A stretch of DNA of 64,000 bases from Azospirillum canadense (GTDB lineage Bacteria; Pseudomonadota; Alphaproteobacteria; Azospirillales; Azospirillaceae), in contig NZ_JAOQNG010000001.1 in the NCBI RefSeq assembly GCF_025961225.1, positions 781,001-845,000 on the forward strand, written 5' to 3'. The notes below the pieces were generated by a model that was given only the letters and a program-made list of their open reading frames with translations, searched no databases and had not been told where the DNA came from. How positions within the stretch are numbered: the stretch's first letter is position 1; every line of letters begins with the position of its first letter. Shown in pieces: positions 26,356-36,481 of the stretch. Both the position numbers and the translations under genes were made by a program.

Positions 26356-27336
26356 TCACCCCCGCGGCGCCGCCGCCCGCCGCAGGCGGTCGTTGATGGC
26401 GACGCCCAGCCCCTCGTCCGGGATCGGCATCACGGCGATGGCGCGGGCGCCCTCCTGGTCGAGCGACCGCAGGTGGGCGAACAGGTTGGCCGCCGCCTCG
26501 TCCAGGTCGCCTTGCGGGCTCAGATTCAGGCGGGTCTTGCCGCCGCGGATGAAGCGGTCGGGACCGAAGGTCAGGAAGGCCTCGTCGTCCGCAGCGCTCG
26601 TGGCGTTCAGGCGCACGGCGGCGTTGGGGGCGTAGTGGCTTTCCAGCTGGCCGGGCGACTTGGGCGCGTCCTCGCCGGCGGCGTGGCCTTCGAAGACCGC
26701 AATCGGGCCGATCAGCCGCTCGATCTCCTCGCGCAGGACGGCGCCGGGGCGCAGCAGGACCGGGGTCGCCCCGGTCAGGTCGAGCACGGTGGACTCCAGC
26801 CCGACGGGGCACTTGCCGCCAGCCACGACCATACTCACCCGGTCGCCCAGGCTTTCGATGACGTGCTGCGGCGTGGTCGGGCTGACGGCGCCGGAGCGGT
26901 TGGCGCTGGGGGCGGCAATGGGCTTGCCCGACGCTTTCAGCACCGCCTGCCCGACCGGGTGGCTGGGCGCCCGCACCGCCACGCTGTCCAGCCCGGCCGA
27001 CACCAGCAGCGACAGCCCGGAGTCCGGCCGGCGCGGCAGGACCAGGGTCAGCGGGCCGGGCCAGAACTGGTGCGCCAGTTCCACCGCGCGCTCGTCGAAG
27101 ACGGCGATGGCCTCGCCGGCCTCCAGGTCGGGAACATGGACGATCAGCGGGTTGAACTGCGGCCGGCCCTTGGCGGCGTAGATCGACGCGACCGCCCGGT
27201 CGTTGGTGGCGTCGGCGCCCAGGCCGTAGACCGTCTCGGTCGGGAAGGCGACGAGGTCGCCGCGGCTCAGCGCCTCGCCGGCGCGGGCAAGGCCCGCCGG
27301 GTTGGTCGGGATGATCTCGGGATGCTTGTCGGTCAC
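26356..27336 (-). CDS. L-threonylcarbamoyladenylate synthase (Sua5/YwlC type)
   Basis: A 326-residue enzyme making threonylcarbamoyl-AMP for the t6A37 modification of ANN-decoding tRNAs. The YrdC domain comes first: FPTETVYGLGADATND, AAKGRPQFNPLIVHV, PGPLTLVLPR, SANRSGAVSPTTPQHV. A linker with SHYAPNAAVRL then leads to the C-terminal Sua5 domain, which separates it from the short TsaC form. The start is uncertain: a GTG giving VTDKHPEIIPTNPAG is used, with a TTG at 27399 as alternative. It is divergently arranged with the parA gene. Confidence 0.92.
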   Translation of the reverse strand: MTDKHPEIIPTNPAGLARAGEALSRGDLVAFPTETVYGLGADATNDRAVASIYAAKGRPQFNPLIVHVPDLEAGEAIAVFDERAVELAHQFWPGPLTLVLPRRPDSGLSLLVSAGLDSVAVRAPSHPVGQAVLKASGKPIAAPSANRSGAVSPTTPQHVIESLGDRVSMVVAGGKCPVGLESTVLDLTGATPVLLRPGAVLREEIERLIGPIAVFEGHAAGEDAPKSPGQLESHYAPNAAVRLNATSAADDEAFLTFGPDRFIRGGKTRLNLSPQGDLDEAAANLFAHLRSLDQEGARAIAVMPIPDEGLGVAINDRLRRAAAPRG

Positions 27337-27432
27337 GGGATGCTTTGTAATGGGTCCGCCGGTGAAGTCAATTCGCGCGGTTGCGCTGGCTCTGTCCAAG
27401 CCTTATGACGGGTATGCGCGATAAACAACCAA

Positions 27433-28095
27433 ATGATGGGTGTGGGCATGGCGGGCAAGGTCTTCACCGTGGCGCAGCAGAAGGGCGGGGCCGGCAAGAC
27501 CACCCTGGTCGCCCATCTGGCGATCGCCTGGATGCAGCTCGGCCGGTCCGTTGCCACGGTGGACATCGACCCCCAGGGCAGCCTGACCCGCTGGCACGAG
27601 GTGCGGAATGAGGCCACGGGCGGGCAGCCCGGCTTCACCCACGTGCAGATCACCGGCTGGCGCACCCAGACGGAGGTGGAGAAGCTGGCGCGCGGCCACG
27701 ACGTGGTGCTGATCGACAGCCCGCCGCACGCCCAGACGGAGGCGCGCATCGCCGTGCGCGCCGCCAGCCTGGTCATCGCGCCCGTCCAGCCAAGCCCCAT
27801 GGACCTGTGGGCGGTGCAGCCGACGCTCGACCTCGCCGGGCAGGAGAAGCGCCGCCTTCTGCTGGTGCTGAACCGCGTGCCGCCACGCGCCCGCATCGCG
27901 GACGAGCTGATCGCCCGCGTGCGCGACCTCGTCGATCCGCCGGCGGTGGACATCGCGGAGGCGCAGATCGGCAACCGCACCGCCTACGCCGGCACGCTGC
28001 TGACCGGCCTGTCGGTGACGGAGGCCGCGCGCAAGACGCAAGCCGCCGCGGAAATGCAGGCGCTGGCCGAGGAGATCCTCGGCCGCGCGGCGTAA
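27433..28095 (+). CDS. orphan ParA-family ATPase
   Basis: A 220-residue deviant Walker-type ATPase. The motifs are QQKGGAGKTTLVAHLAIA, ATVDIDPQGSLTRW and VVLIDSPPHAQ. It has no N-terminal DNA-binding domain and no parB gene follows, so it belongs to the short ParA-like proteins that place protein complexes (chemoreceptor clusters, carboxysomes, flagella) rather than segregate DNA. ATGs at 27433, 27436 and 27448 are all in frame; the last gives MAGKVFTV. Confidence 0.85.
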   Translation: MMGVGMAGKVFTVAQQKGGAGKTTLVAHLAIAWMQLGRSVATVDIDPQGSLTRWHEVRNEATGGQPGFTHVQITGWRTQTEVEKLARGHDVVLIDSPPHAQTEARIAVRAASLVIAPVQPSPMDLWAVQPTLDLAGQEKRRLLLVLNRVPPRARIADELIARVRDLVDPPAVDIAEAQIGNRTAYAGTLLTGLSVTEAARKTQAAAEMQALAEEILGRAA

Positions 28096-28111
28096 GCAGG
28101 GCGAAGCAGCG

Positions 28112-28966
28112 TCAGCTGAACCAGATCTGGAACATCAGCCGGTCGCGGTCGGTCGGCGGCATGGCCCGGTGATAGCAGGACGTGTCCTCCAGGAAGCCGG
28201 TGCCGGCCGGTCCCTCCACCACCATCAGCCGGTCGTGGCCGAAGCGGGCCAGCACCTCCTCCTCCTGGGCGTTGGCGGAACCCAGCAGCATCCGGATCGA
28301 CTTGCCGCGGTGCGACCCGCGGAGCAGGGCGTGCGCGCCGGCTCCGGCGGTGACGTCCGTCAAATAAAAGGACGCGGAGCAGAAGTGGAAGTCGTGCACG
28401 TCGTAGTGCCAGTCGATGGTCTGGCCCAGGCGCCGCCGCTCCTCGTCCGTCGCGTCGGTGACGAAGCTCCAGAACAGGCGGGGGATGGTCTTGGTGGGTG
28501 CGTAGCCCAGGAAGTCGGTCACCGCGGCCAGCAGGGCCGGGTCGCGGCAGACGCGGCGGATGGCCGCGCAGTCCAACGGCTGCGGCGCCATGGCCAGCAC
28601 CACCGGGGTGCCGTCCGCCAGCCGTCCGTCGCGCACGTCCGCCCGCCAGAACATCCGGTCGTCGCCGCGCGTCCCGATTGGCGTGGTTTCGGCGAAGTCC
28701 AGGATGTCCCGCACGGTGTCCTCCGGCAAATCGAAGCCGAAGGCGATGGAGTCCCGGCGCAGCGCGTTCCGGACCTCGGGCGTCCGGACCAGCGGGAACA
28801 GCGTCGCCGGCAGGGTCATGTTCAGCGGCGGCGGCCAAGTGGCGTGGCGCGCCCTGGGCACGATGCGCCGCAATGCGCTGTAGCTTCGACGAACCGTTTC
28901 AAATCGACCGAGGGCATAATGCAGCTCACCGGCGGCGAGGCGCCGGGCAATATTGGCGACATTCAT
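28112..28966 (-). CDS. PhyH-like Fe(II)/2-oxoglutarate dioxygenase
   Basis: A 284-residue protein of the phytanoyl-CoA dioxygenase superfamily. The iron ligands fit HYD in IDWHYDVHDFHF and the distal His in LEDTSCYHRAMPPTDRDRLM, where the following Arg would bind 2-oxoglutarate. No membrane segment or signal peptide is visible. The start MNVANIARRLAAG is chosen; an in-frame extension to 29056 is AT-rich and less protein-like. The substrate is unknown. It is convergent with the parA gene and has its own promoter region. Confidence 0.75.
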   Translation of the reverse strand: MNVANIARRLAAGELHYALGRFETVRRSYSALRRIVPRARHATWPPPLNMTLPATLFPLVRTPEVRNALRRDSIAFGFDLPEDTVRDILDFAETTPIGTRGDDRMFWRADVRDGRLADGTPVVLAMAPQPLDCAAIRRVCRDPALLAAVTDFLGYAPTKTIPRLFWSFVTDATDEERRRLGQTIDWHYDVHDFHFCSASFYLTDVTAGAGAHALLRGSHRGKSIRMLLGSANAQEEEVLARFGHDRLMVVEGPAGTGFLEDTSCYHRAMPPTDRDRLMFQIWFS

Positions 28967-29170
28967 GGCGGTGCGTCCTTCGTCGAGGCGATCGGTGCGC
29001 GTCGTTTGAGGATCGAACAGCCAAACTTTATGATTATTTGTGCGTACCGGGAACAAATCTAACGTCGTACGCCGACGCGAAGGGGGAATAGCTCCGCTTG
29101 AGGGAGTCTTTCGGGGGAGGGCACGCGCGGGACGCCAGGTGCGAAATGGGCCAGCGTCCCGCGGCGGATG

Positions 29171-29665
29171 TTACAGAGCCTTCAGCGCCTTCAGCACCGC
29201 GTCGACATGGCCGGTGACCTTCACCTTGCGCCAGACGTTGCGGACGACGCCGTCCTTGTCGATCAGGAAGGTGGCGCGCTCCAGCCCCATGTACTTGCGG
29301 CCGTACATGCTCTTCTCCACCCAGACGCCGTAGGCCTCGGCGACCTTCGTCTCCTTGTCGGAGGCGAGGATGAAGGGCAGCTCGTACTTGGCCTTGAACT
29401 TGTCGTGGCTGGCGACGCTGTCCTTGGACACGCCGATCACCACGGCCTCGGCCCCGCGGAAGTTCGGGAACTGGTCGCGGAAGCCGCAAGCCTCCGACGT
29501 GCAGCCCGACGTGTCGTCCTTCGGGTAGAAGTACAGGATCACCGGCGTGCCCTTCAGCGCTGACAGCGTGACGCTGCCGCCGCCGTCCGTCGGCATGGTG
29601 AAGTCGGGGGCCTGCGTGCCCGCCTCGATGGCGGCGGGAGCCGGGGCGGTGCTTTGGTCGGTCAT
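29171..29665 (-). CDS. bcp: thioredoxin-dependent peroxiredoxin Bcp
   Basis: A 164-residue PrxQ/BCP-type peroxiredoxin that reduces hydrogen peroxide and organic peroxides with thioredoxin. The peroxidatic C55 lies in FYPKDDTSGCTSEACGF, with the resolving cysteine C60 five residues later, the typical CxxxxC arrangement. Its ATG overlaps the TGA of glnE (ATGA), so the two genes form an operon, an unusual but recurrent pairing in this group of bacteria. Confidence 0.95.
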   Translation of the reverse strand: MTDQSTAPAPAAIEAGTQAPDFTMPTDGGGSVTLSALKGTPVILYFYPKDDTSGCTSEACGFRDQFPNFRGAEAVVIGVSKDSVASHDKFKAKYELPFILASDKETKVAEAYGVWVEKSMYGRKYMGLERATFLIDKDGVVRNVWRKVKVTGHVDAVLKALKAL

Positions 29666-32661
29666 GGCAGTCTGGCTTCTTCGTTGGTCTCTGGGGGAGG
29701 CAGCCTCGACGCCGGCTCCTCGACCAGGGCCACGAAATGGGCATGGGCGCGGGCGGCGATGCCCCGGATTCTGGCGTCCAGCGCGGCGAAGTCAACCGCC
29801 GGATCCTCGCCGGGCGACGGAGCCGGGAAGGCGGCGCGCGACAGGCCTTCCAGCAGGGTCGGCGACACCTGCCCGGGCTCCAGCGTGTCCTCCGTGGTCA
29901 GGCGCAGGAAGCCCTGCACCCGCCGCCACAGCATCAGGGTGGACACCAGTTCCGCCCCCACCTCCGGCGCCAGCAGCCCGGCGGCGGTCGCGTTCTCCAG
30001 CGCCGTTGCCGTGCCGATGGACAGGATCCCCGGATGGTCGTGGCCGTGGCGGAGCTGCAGGTACTGCGCGGTGAACTCGATGTCGATCAGGCCGCCGCGC
30101 GCGTATTTCAGGTTCCAGGGGTTGTCGGTGCCGAACTCCTTGTCGATGCGGCGGCGCATGTCGGCCACGTCCCACAGCACTTTGTCCGGGTCGCGCGGCC
30201 GGGTCAGCACGGCGCGGATCGCCGCCTCCACCTTGGCGGCGAGTTGCAAATCACCGCCGATCACGCGGGCGCGGGTCAGGGCCATGTGCTCCCACGTCCA
30301 GGCGTCCTTGGATTGGTAGCCGGTGAAGGCCTCCAGCGAGGTGGCGAGCGGCCCGGCATTGCCCGACGGGCGCAGTCGCATGTCCACCTCGTAGAGCCGC
30401 CCGTCGGCCATCGGGGCGGTGATGGCGTTGGTCAGGCGCTGCGTCAGCTTGATGTAATACTCGTTGGGGGCCAGCGGCTTGGCGCCGTCGGACATCCGCG
30501 CTTCGGGCGGTGCCTCATACACCACGATCAGGTCGATGTCGGAGGTGATGGTCAGCTGCCGGCTGCCCAGCTTGCCCATCGCCACCACCACCCAGGCGCC
30601 GCCCGGGACATGGCCGTGGCGGGCGGCGAACTCCTCCTCCACGCGCCGCGCCAGCTCCGGCACCACGACGTCGGCGAGGTCGGCCAGGAAGGGGCCGCAG
30701 CGGTCGCCGTCGGTGATGCCGCGCAGGATATGGGCCCCGGCGCGGAAGCGCTGGTCGTTGGTCCAGCGCCGCGACAAGGTCAGCGCGTCCTCGAAGTCGC
30801 GGGCGCCGGCCAGCACGCGCCGGTACTCCGCCTCCAGCCCGGCGCGGTCGGGCAGCGGGTCGAAGAAGTCGGGGGAGATGACCGCGTCGAGCAGCGACGG
30901 GTTGCGCGACAGCGTCTCCGCCAGTCGGGGCGCGGTGCCCATGATCTCCGCCACCAGGGCCAGCAGCCAGGGGTTGGCGATGAACAGGGAGAACAGACCG
31001 ACGCCCGCCGGCAGCCGGCCGAGGAAGCCGTCGAACTTCACCAGCGCCTCGTCCGGGGCGGGCGTCTTGGCGAGGTCGTTGAGGATGGTCGGCACCAGCT
31101 CGGTCAGCAGCTCCCGCGCGCGGCCGGAGCGGGTGGAGCGATAGCGGCCGCGGTGCCAGGTGGACACCACGGAAATCACCCGGCTGGGATCGCGGTAGCC
31201 CATGCCACGCAGGGTCTCCACCGTGCCGGGGTCGTCGTCGGTGCCGGTGAAGACGAGGTTGCCGGGGCCGGACAGCGACGGCGCCTCCTCGAACAGCTCG
31301 GCGTAGCGGTCCTCCACGCGGCCGAGACGGGACAGAAGGTCCGCACGGAACTCCTCCGCATCACCGTAGCCGAGGAAGGTCGCCAGATGCGTCACACCGG
31401 CGTCGTCGGCCGGGATCTGGTGGGTCTGCCGGTCGTCGATCATTTGGATGCGGTGCTCGACCCGGCGCAGGAAGCGGTAGGCCTCCTCCAACTCCTCCAC
31501 CGCCACCGAGGGCACGCGGCCAACGGCGCACAGCGCCTTGTTGGCCAGCAGGGTGGGGGCGATGCGCACGCGCGTGTCGCGCCCGCCGAAGATCAGCTGC
31601 TGGGTCTGGGCGAAGAACTCGATCTCGCGGATGCCGCCGCGCCCCACCTTGATGTCGTGGCCGTTGACCGTCACTTCTCGGTGGCCCTTGTGGGCGTTGA
31701 TCTGACGCTTGATGGAATGGATGTCCTGAATGGCCGCGAAATCGAGGTTTCTCCGCCACACGAACGGTTCCAGGATTCGCTGGAACTGGCGGCCGGCCTC
31801 CGGGTCTCCGGCGATGGGACGGGCCTTGATCATGGCCGCGCGTTCCCAGTTCTGGCCGACGCTGCCGTAATAAATTTCGGCCGCCGAGACGGACACCGCG
31901 AGCGGCGTGGCCCCGGGATCGGGACGCAGCCGCAGATCTGTACGGAAGACGTAGCCGTCCCTGGTCCGTTCATCCATAATGCGGACAAGATCGCGCGCGA
32001 TACGAATGAACGTGCGGGCGAGGTTGTCCGGCTGGGGCGTTTGAACGACGGCATCGTCGTACAGGACGATCAGGTCGATATCGCTGGAATAGTTGAGCTC
32101 GCGCGCACCAAGTTTACCCATGGCAAGCACGATCAGCCCCGACCCGATCCACGGCCGCTGCGGCTCCGGCAGCGTCAGCGTGCCGGCCTCCGCCGCGCGG
32201 CGCAGCAGGTGGTTCGCCGCCATGCGCACCGACGTCTCCGCGATGTCGGACAGGGCGCCCGTGACCTGCTCCAGCGTCCATGTGTCGGTGATGTCCGCCA
32301 GCGCGATCAGCAGCGCCGCGCGCCGCTTGGCGATGCGCAGCGTGGTCATCAGCCGGTCGGTGTTGCGCTCCTCCGCGCTGTCCGCCTCGACGGTCCGCAG
32401 CAGGTCGGCGAAGGCGGCGTCAAACCCGTCCGTCAACGCCCGGCGCAGGAAGGGCAGCTCCCGCGTCAGGCTCTGGCCCAGATACGGGCTGTTGCCGCAG
32501 ACCGCGTCGATCAGCGCCCGCCCATCGGCACTGTCGGCGTACGCCTCCGCCCAGGCGCGCACCTCCTCGTCCGCGGCGCCGGCCGCCTCCTGGCGCCAGC
32601 GCTCCTGGCCGCGTTCGGCCAGGGCGGGATCGAAGGGTTTCGGGGGCGTGGTGGTCGGCAT
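29662..32661 (-). CDS. glnE: bifunctional glutamine synthetase adenylyltransferase/deadenylylase
   Basis: A 999-residue GlnE, which attaches and removes AMP on glutamine synthetase in response to PII and glutamine, a main control point of ammonium assimilation in diazotrophs. There are two nucleotidyltransferase domains: the N-terminal one with GKLGARELNYSSDIDLIVLY (deadenylylase) and the C-terminal one with GSRQLTITSDIDLIVVYE (adenylylase). Each is followed by a GlnD PII-uridylyltransferase-like helical region. Length and layout match the family. Upstream lies a 105-bp divergent gap shared with the AsmA gene. Confidence 0.97.
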   Translation of the reverse strand: MPTTTPPKPFDPALAERGQERWRQEAAGAADEEVRAWAEAYADSADGRALIDAVCGNSPYLGQSLTRELPFLRRALTDGFDAAFADLLRTVEADSAEERNTDRLMTTLRIAKRRAALLIALADITDTWTLEQVTGALSDIAETSVRMAANHLLRRAAEAGTLTLPEPQRPWIGSGLIVLAMGKLGARELNYSSDIDLIVLYDDAVVQTPQPDNLARTFIRIARDLVRIMDERTRDGYVFRTDLRLRPDPGATPLAVSVSAAEIYYGSVGQNWERAAMIKARPIAGDPEAGRQFQRILEPFVWRRNLDFAAIQDIHSIKRQINAHKGHREVTVNGHDIKVGRGGIREIEFFAQTQQLIFGGRDTRVRIAPTLLANKALCAVGRVPSVAVEELEEAYRFLRRVEHRIQMIDDRQTHQIPADDAGVTHLATFLGYGDAEEFRADLLSRLGRVEDRYAELFEEAPSLSGPGNLVFTGTDDDPGTVETLRGMGYRDPSRVISVVSTWHRGRYRSTRSGRARELLTELVPTILNDLAKTPAPDEALVKFDGFLGRLPAGVGLFSLFIANPWLLALVAEIMGTAPRLAETLSRNPSLLDAVISPDFFDPLPDRAGLEAEYRRVLAGARDFEDALTLSRRWTNDQRFRAGAHILRGITDGDRCGPFLADLADVVVPELARRVEEEFAARHGHVPGGAWVVVAMGKLGSRQLTITSDIDLIVVYEAPPEARMSDGAKPLAPNEYYIKLTQRLTNAITAPMADGRLYEVDMRLRPSGNAGPLATSLEAFTGYQSKDAWTWEHMALTRARVIGGDLQLAAKVEAAIRAVLTRPRDPDKVLWDVADMRRRIDKEFGTDNPWNLKYARGGLIDIEFTAQYLQLRHGHDHPGILSIGTATALENATAAGLLAPEVGAELVSTLMLWRRVQGFLRLTTEDTLEPGQVSPTLLEGLSRAAFPAPSPGEDPAVDFAALDARIRGIAARAHAHFVALVEEPASRLPPPETNEEARLP

Positions 32662-32766
32662 GATGTCCGCTTCTTTTTCTGCACAAGAACTGGGCAGAAG
32701 GGTGCGCGGTCACGCGGTTCCGGTCAACCCGCGTGATTGGCCTTCGTCGCTTGTGGGACACCGCCG

Positions 32767-35700
32767 GTGATTCGACGCACGGCACAGATCCTGGCCTGGA
32801 CGACGGCGGGCACGGTTGCCGTTGTGGGGGTGGCCGGCGGCCTGTTCGCCTGGCGGCTGTCGCAGGGACCGATCGCGCTCGCCCCGCTGATGCCCTATGT
32901 CGAACGCGCGCTCAGCGACCCGCAGGGGCGCTACACGGTGGCGGTGGGCGACCTCGTCCTCTCCTGGGTGAACGAGGAGGGCGGCGGTGGGCTGACCCGG
33001 CTCGACCTGCGTGCGCTGCGCGTGCGCGCGGTCAACGCCGACGGGGCGGAGCTGGCGGCCGTGCCGGAGTTGGGCGTCGGCTTTTCGGTGCAGGCGCTGT
33101 TCCTCGGCAAGCTGTCGCCGACGCGGCTCGACGTGGTGCACCCGCGCCTGTCCATCCTACGGCGCGCCGACGGCAACCTGGACTTCGACGTCCGCGCCAA
33201 CCCAAAACCCGGCGAGCCAGACAAGTCCGACGCGGAGGACGGTCCCGACTTCGCGGGGGAGCTGCTGGCGACACTGCTGCAACCGCCGACCATGGATCGG
33301 CCGCTGGGGCTGCTGCGGCAGCTGACCATCATCGGCGCCGACCTGTCGGTGGAAAACCGCATGCTGGGCCTGTCCTGGCACGCCAGCCGCGCCGACATCG
33401 TGCTGACCCGCAATGGTCGGGAGATCGTCGGCGGCGCGCGCATCGCCCTGGACCTCGCGGGCACCAGCGCGGCGGTGGAGGCCTCCGGTACCTACCGCAT
33501 GCGGGACGCGGTGACGGAGGGGGCGATCCGCTTCGAAGGGATCGCGCCGACGTCGCTCGCCCGGATCGGCCCGGCCCTGGCGCCGCTCTCCGCGGTGTCC
33601 GTGCCGCTGGGCGGGCGTGTGGACGCCACGCTGGACAGCCGGTTCGAGCCGGTGCGCGTCGGCTTCGACCTGCACGGCGGGGCCGGCGAGGTGGCGCTGC
33701 CCGCCCTGCGGCCCGACCCCGTCCGGGTGGACCGGGTGCAGGCGCGCGGGTCGCTGGACGTGCCGGGCCGGCGCGCCGTGCTGGACCAGTTGACGCTGGC
33801 GCTTGACGACCTGACGCTGACCGGCCGCGGTTCGCTGGTGGAGCAGGGGGAGCGCCGCAGCGCCGACGCCCATCTGGAACTGGTCCGGGACGGCCACACC
33901 GCCGTGTTGGACCTCGACGGCACGCAGCGGATCGGGCAGGGCGCGGAGGTCGCGGCGCGGCTGTCGGGCCTGGAGCCCGCGCGCTTCGCCGACCTCGCCC
34001 CGGCGCTGGCCCCGCTGGCCGCCGCGCAGGTCCCGCTGTCCGGGACGGCTAGCGCCGTGATGGACGGGGCGTGGCGGCCGCGCGCCGGCCGCGCCGACCT
34101 GAGCGCCGGCCCTGGTCGCGTCGAGTTGCCCAGCCGCTTCCCGGAACCGGTGACGGTCACCTCCGCGTCGCTGTCCGCCGTGGCGGACCTCGAAGAGGGG
34201 CGCGTGGACCTGGAACGGATGACGCTGGACCTCGGCGGGCCGACGGTGGAGGGCGCCGGCTGGGCGACCCTGCCGAAGGAAAATGAGCCCGGCGGAAATT
34301 TGGGCGGCGATGCCGTCGTGGAGGTCGCGGTCACCGCGCGCGAGGTGCCGGTGGACGAGCTGCGCCGCCTGTGGCCGCTGGGCGTCGGCAAGAACGCGCG
34401 GGAATGGGTGACCAAGAACCTGTCGCACGGCGTCGTGCGGGAGGCGACGGCAACGGCCGGCCTGTCCGGCCCGCTCGACCGGTCGCGGCCCATCCAAGGC
34501 ACCCACTTCGACGCGACGATCCGCGGCGAGGACATCACGGTCGACTATTTCCACCCGCTGCCCGTGGTGACCAACGCCGGGGTGGAGGCGACGACCGACG
34601 GCAAGACCTTCGCCATCCGCACCAGGGGTGGCCGCATCGACGACGTGCAGCTGGGCGACGGCAGCGTCCTCATCTCCGGTCTCGACGTTGGCAAGGAGTT
34701 CATGGAGGTGCAGGTGCCCCTGCGCGGGCCGGTGCGCACCATCCTGACCGTGATCGACAGCCCGCCGCTGGGCTATCCCAGCCGCCTCGACCTCGACCCG
34801 AAGCGGACGCAGGGCATGGCGGACGCGCAGCTGCACATCCGTTTCCCGCTGCTGGTCGACCTGAAGGTGGAGGACCTGAACCTTGAGGTCGGGGCCAAGC
34901 TGCGCGGCGTCGGCATCGAGAAGGTGGCCGCCGGCCTGACCGCGACCGACGGCGATCTGTCGCTGGCGCTGGATATGAAGTCCATGGGGGTGAAGGGCAC
35001 CACCAAGCTGGACGGCATCCCCGTCGCCATCGACTGGAAGGAACAGTTCAGCTCCACCGCCAAGGGCCCGCGCACCCGCATCACGGTAAAGGGCGACGTG
35101 GACGCCAACGACCTGCGCAGCCACGGCATCGACCTAGCCGAACATGTCGAGGGGCCGATGGGCGCCGACGTCCTGTTCACCGTCGACCAGAAGCACAAGC
35201 TGGCCCTGTCCGCCGGCCTAAACCTGGAAAAGACCCGCCTGCGCATCGACGAGCTGGGCTGGGAGAAGAAGCCCGGCGTCCCCGGCACCGGCAAGCTGGC
35301 GCTGGAGTTCCAGAAGGACCGCGTGACGCGCGTCACCGGCCTCACCGTCGACGCCGGCGGCCTGCGCGCGCAGGCGGTGGTGGAGCTGGCGCCGCAGAAC
35401 ATGGCGGTGTCCAAGGTGCAGGTCAGCCAGCTGTCGGTCGGGCAGACCGACCTGAAAGCCGACGTGACCGTGCGGCCGGCCCGGGATGGCGAGAAGCTGG
35501 GCTACGCCGGGACCATCACGGGCCAGAGCCTAGACGCCCGCGCCCTGATGGGCCGCAACAGCGGTCCGGACAGGAAGCCCGATCCGCCCGACGGCAAGGC
35601 GACCCCGCTGGATTTCAACATTCGCCTGAACCGCGTCGTGTTCGGCGACGGGCGTTTCCTGTCGGAGGTGGCCGGGCGCATGACGCGCGACGGGCGGTCG

Positions 35701-36420
35701 TGGACGGCGCTGGACCTGAACGCGCGGATGGGCGGCGACGGGGTGGCGTCGGTGCGCTACCTGCCGAACCCGAAGGGCTTCTACGACGTCGCCGTCAGCA
35801 CCAACAACATGGGCGACGCGCTGCGCGGGCTCGACCTCAACGACCGCATGCAGGGCGGCGCCCTCACCCTCACCGGCCACACGGTGGAGCCGCGCGCCGA
35901 CGCCGCCATCGAAGGCTCGCTGGAGCTGAAGGAATACACGCTGGTCGACCTGCCGGTGCTGGCGCGCATGCTGAACGCCATCTCCCCGTCGGGCTTCGCG
36001 GAGCTGATGGGCGGCGGCAAGGGCATCCACTTCGGCCGGCTGGCCGGCGACTACCGCAAGGAAGGACGCCTGCTGACCCTTAAAGACCTGCGCACGTCCG
36101 GCTCGGCGCTCGGCCTGACTCTGCAAGGCGACGTCGACATCGACACCAGCACGGCCAATTTGAAGGGCACCATCGTGCCGCTCTACGGCCTGAACCGCCT
36201 GATCGGCCAAATCCCGCTGCTGGGCGACGCGCTGAGCGGTGGCGAGGGCCAGGGCATCTTCAGCGCCACCTGGCGCGTCCAGGGACCGCTGGGCAACCCC
36301 GACGTTTCGGTCAACCCGCTCGCCGTCCTGGCGCCGGGCTTCCTGCGGAATTTGTTCTTCCTGGGGGATGGGAAAGCGGCGCCGGACAAGACGCCGCCGC
36401 CGGAATCGCACGCGAAGTAG
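32767..36420 (+). CDS. large AsmA/YhdP-type envelope protein
   Basis: A 1217-residue protein with one N-terminal transmembrane helix (about residues 5-32, ILAWTTAGTVAVVGVAGGLF), followed by a long periplasmic region of beta-strand repeats. The middle part resembles DUF3971 and the C-terminal part the AsmA-like domain of YhdP/TamB-class proteins (LVDLPVLARMLNAISPSGF, LTLQGDVDIDTSTANLKGTI, PLLGDALSGGEGQGIF). Such proteins form hydrophobic grooves that carry phospholipids from the inner to the outer membrane. The GTG start is used because upstream codons lack a membrane segment start. It ends just before a bidirectional hairpin shared with tyrS. Confidence 0.88.
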   Translation: MIRRTAQILAWTTAGTVAVVGVAGGLFAWRLSQGPIALAPLMPYVERALSDPQGRYTVAVGDLVLSWVNEEGGGGLTRLDLRALRVRAVNADGAELAAVPELGVGFSVQALFLGKLSPTRLDVVHPRLSILRRADGNLDFDVRANPKPGEPDKSDAEDGPDFAGELLATLLQPPTMDRPLGLLRQLTIIGADLSVENRMLGLSWHASRADIVLTRNGREIVGGARIALDLAGTSAAVEASGTYRMRDAVTEGAIRFEGIAPTSLARIGPALAPLSAVSVPLGGRVDATLDSRFEPVRVGFDLHGGAGEVALPALRPDPVRVDRVQARGSLDVPGRRAVLDQLTLALDDLTLTGRGSLVEQGERRSADAHLELVRDGHTAVLDLDGTQRIGQGAEVAARLSGLEPARFADLAPALAPLAAAQVPLSGTASAVMDGAWRPRAGRADLSAGPGRVELPSRFPEPVTVTSASLSAVADLEEGRVDLERMTLDLGGPTVEGAGWATLPKENEPGGNLGGDAVVEVAVTAREVPVDELRRLWPLGVGKNAREWVTKNLSHGVVREATATAGLSGPLDRSRPIQGTHFDATIRGEDITVDYFHPLPVVTNAGVEATTDGKTFAIRTRGGRIDDVQLGDGSVLISGLDVGKEFMEVQVPLRGPVRTILTVIDSPPLGYPSRLDLDPKRTQGMADAQLHIRFPLLVDLKVEDLNLEVGAKLRGVGIEKVAAGLTATDGDLSLALDMKSMGVKGTTKLDGIPVAIDWKEQFSSTAKGPRTRITVKGDVDANDLRSHGIDLAEHVEGPMGADVLFTVDQKHKLALSAGLNLEKTRLRIDELGWEKKPGVPGTGKLALEFQKDRVTRVTGLTVDAGGLRAQAVVELAPQNMAVSKVQVSQLSVGQTDLKADVTVRPARDGEKLGYAGTITGQSLDARALMGRNSGPDRKPDPPDGKATPLDFNIRLNRVVFGDGRFLSEVAGRMTRDGRSWTALDLNARMGGDGVASVRYLPNPKGFYDVAVSTNNMGDALRGLDLNDRMQGGALTLTGHTVEPRADAAIEGSLELKEYTLVDLPVLARMLNAISPSGFAELMGGGKGIHFGRLAGDYRKEGRLLTLKDLRTSGSALGLTLQGDVDIDTSTANLKGTIVPLYGLNRLIGQIPLLGDALSGGEGQGIFSATWRVQGPLGNPDVSVNPLAVLAPGFLRNLFFLGDGKAAPDKTPPPESHAK

Positions 36421-36426
36421 GGGACG

Positions 36427-36480
36427 TTTTTCCCCCACCCTAACCCTCCCCCGCCCAGCGGGGGAGGGTTAGGGTGGGGA
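36427..36480. terminator. palindromic repeat used as bidirectional terminator
   Basis: The inverted arms CCCCCACCCTAACCCTCCCC and their complement flank CGCCCAGCG. T-runs lie outside the left arm and ATTT outside the right. It fills the whole gap between the convergent AsmA and tyrS genes. It is the same element that is inserted in glcE and in the ABC ATPase gene. Confidence 0.85.
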
Positions 36481-36481
36481 T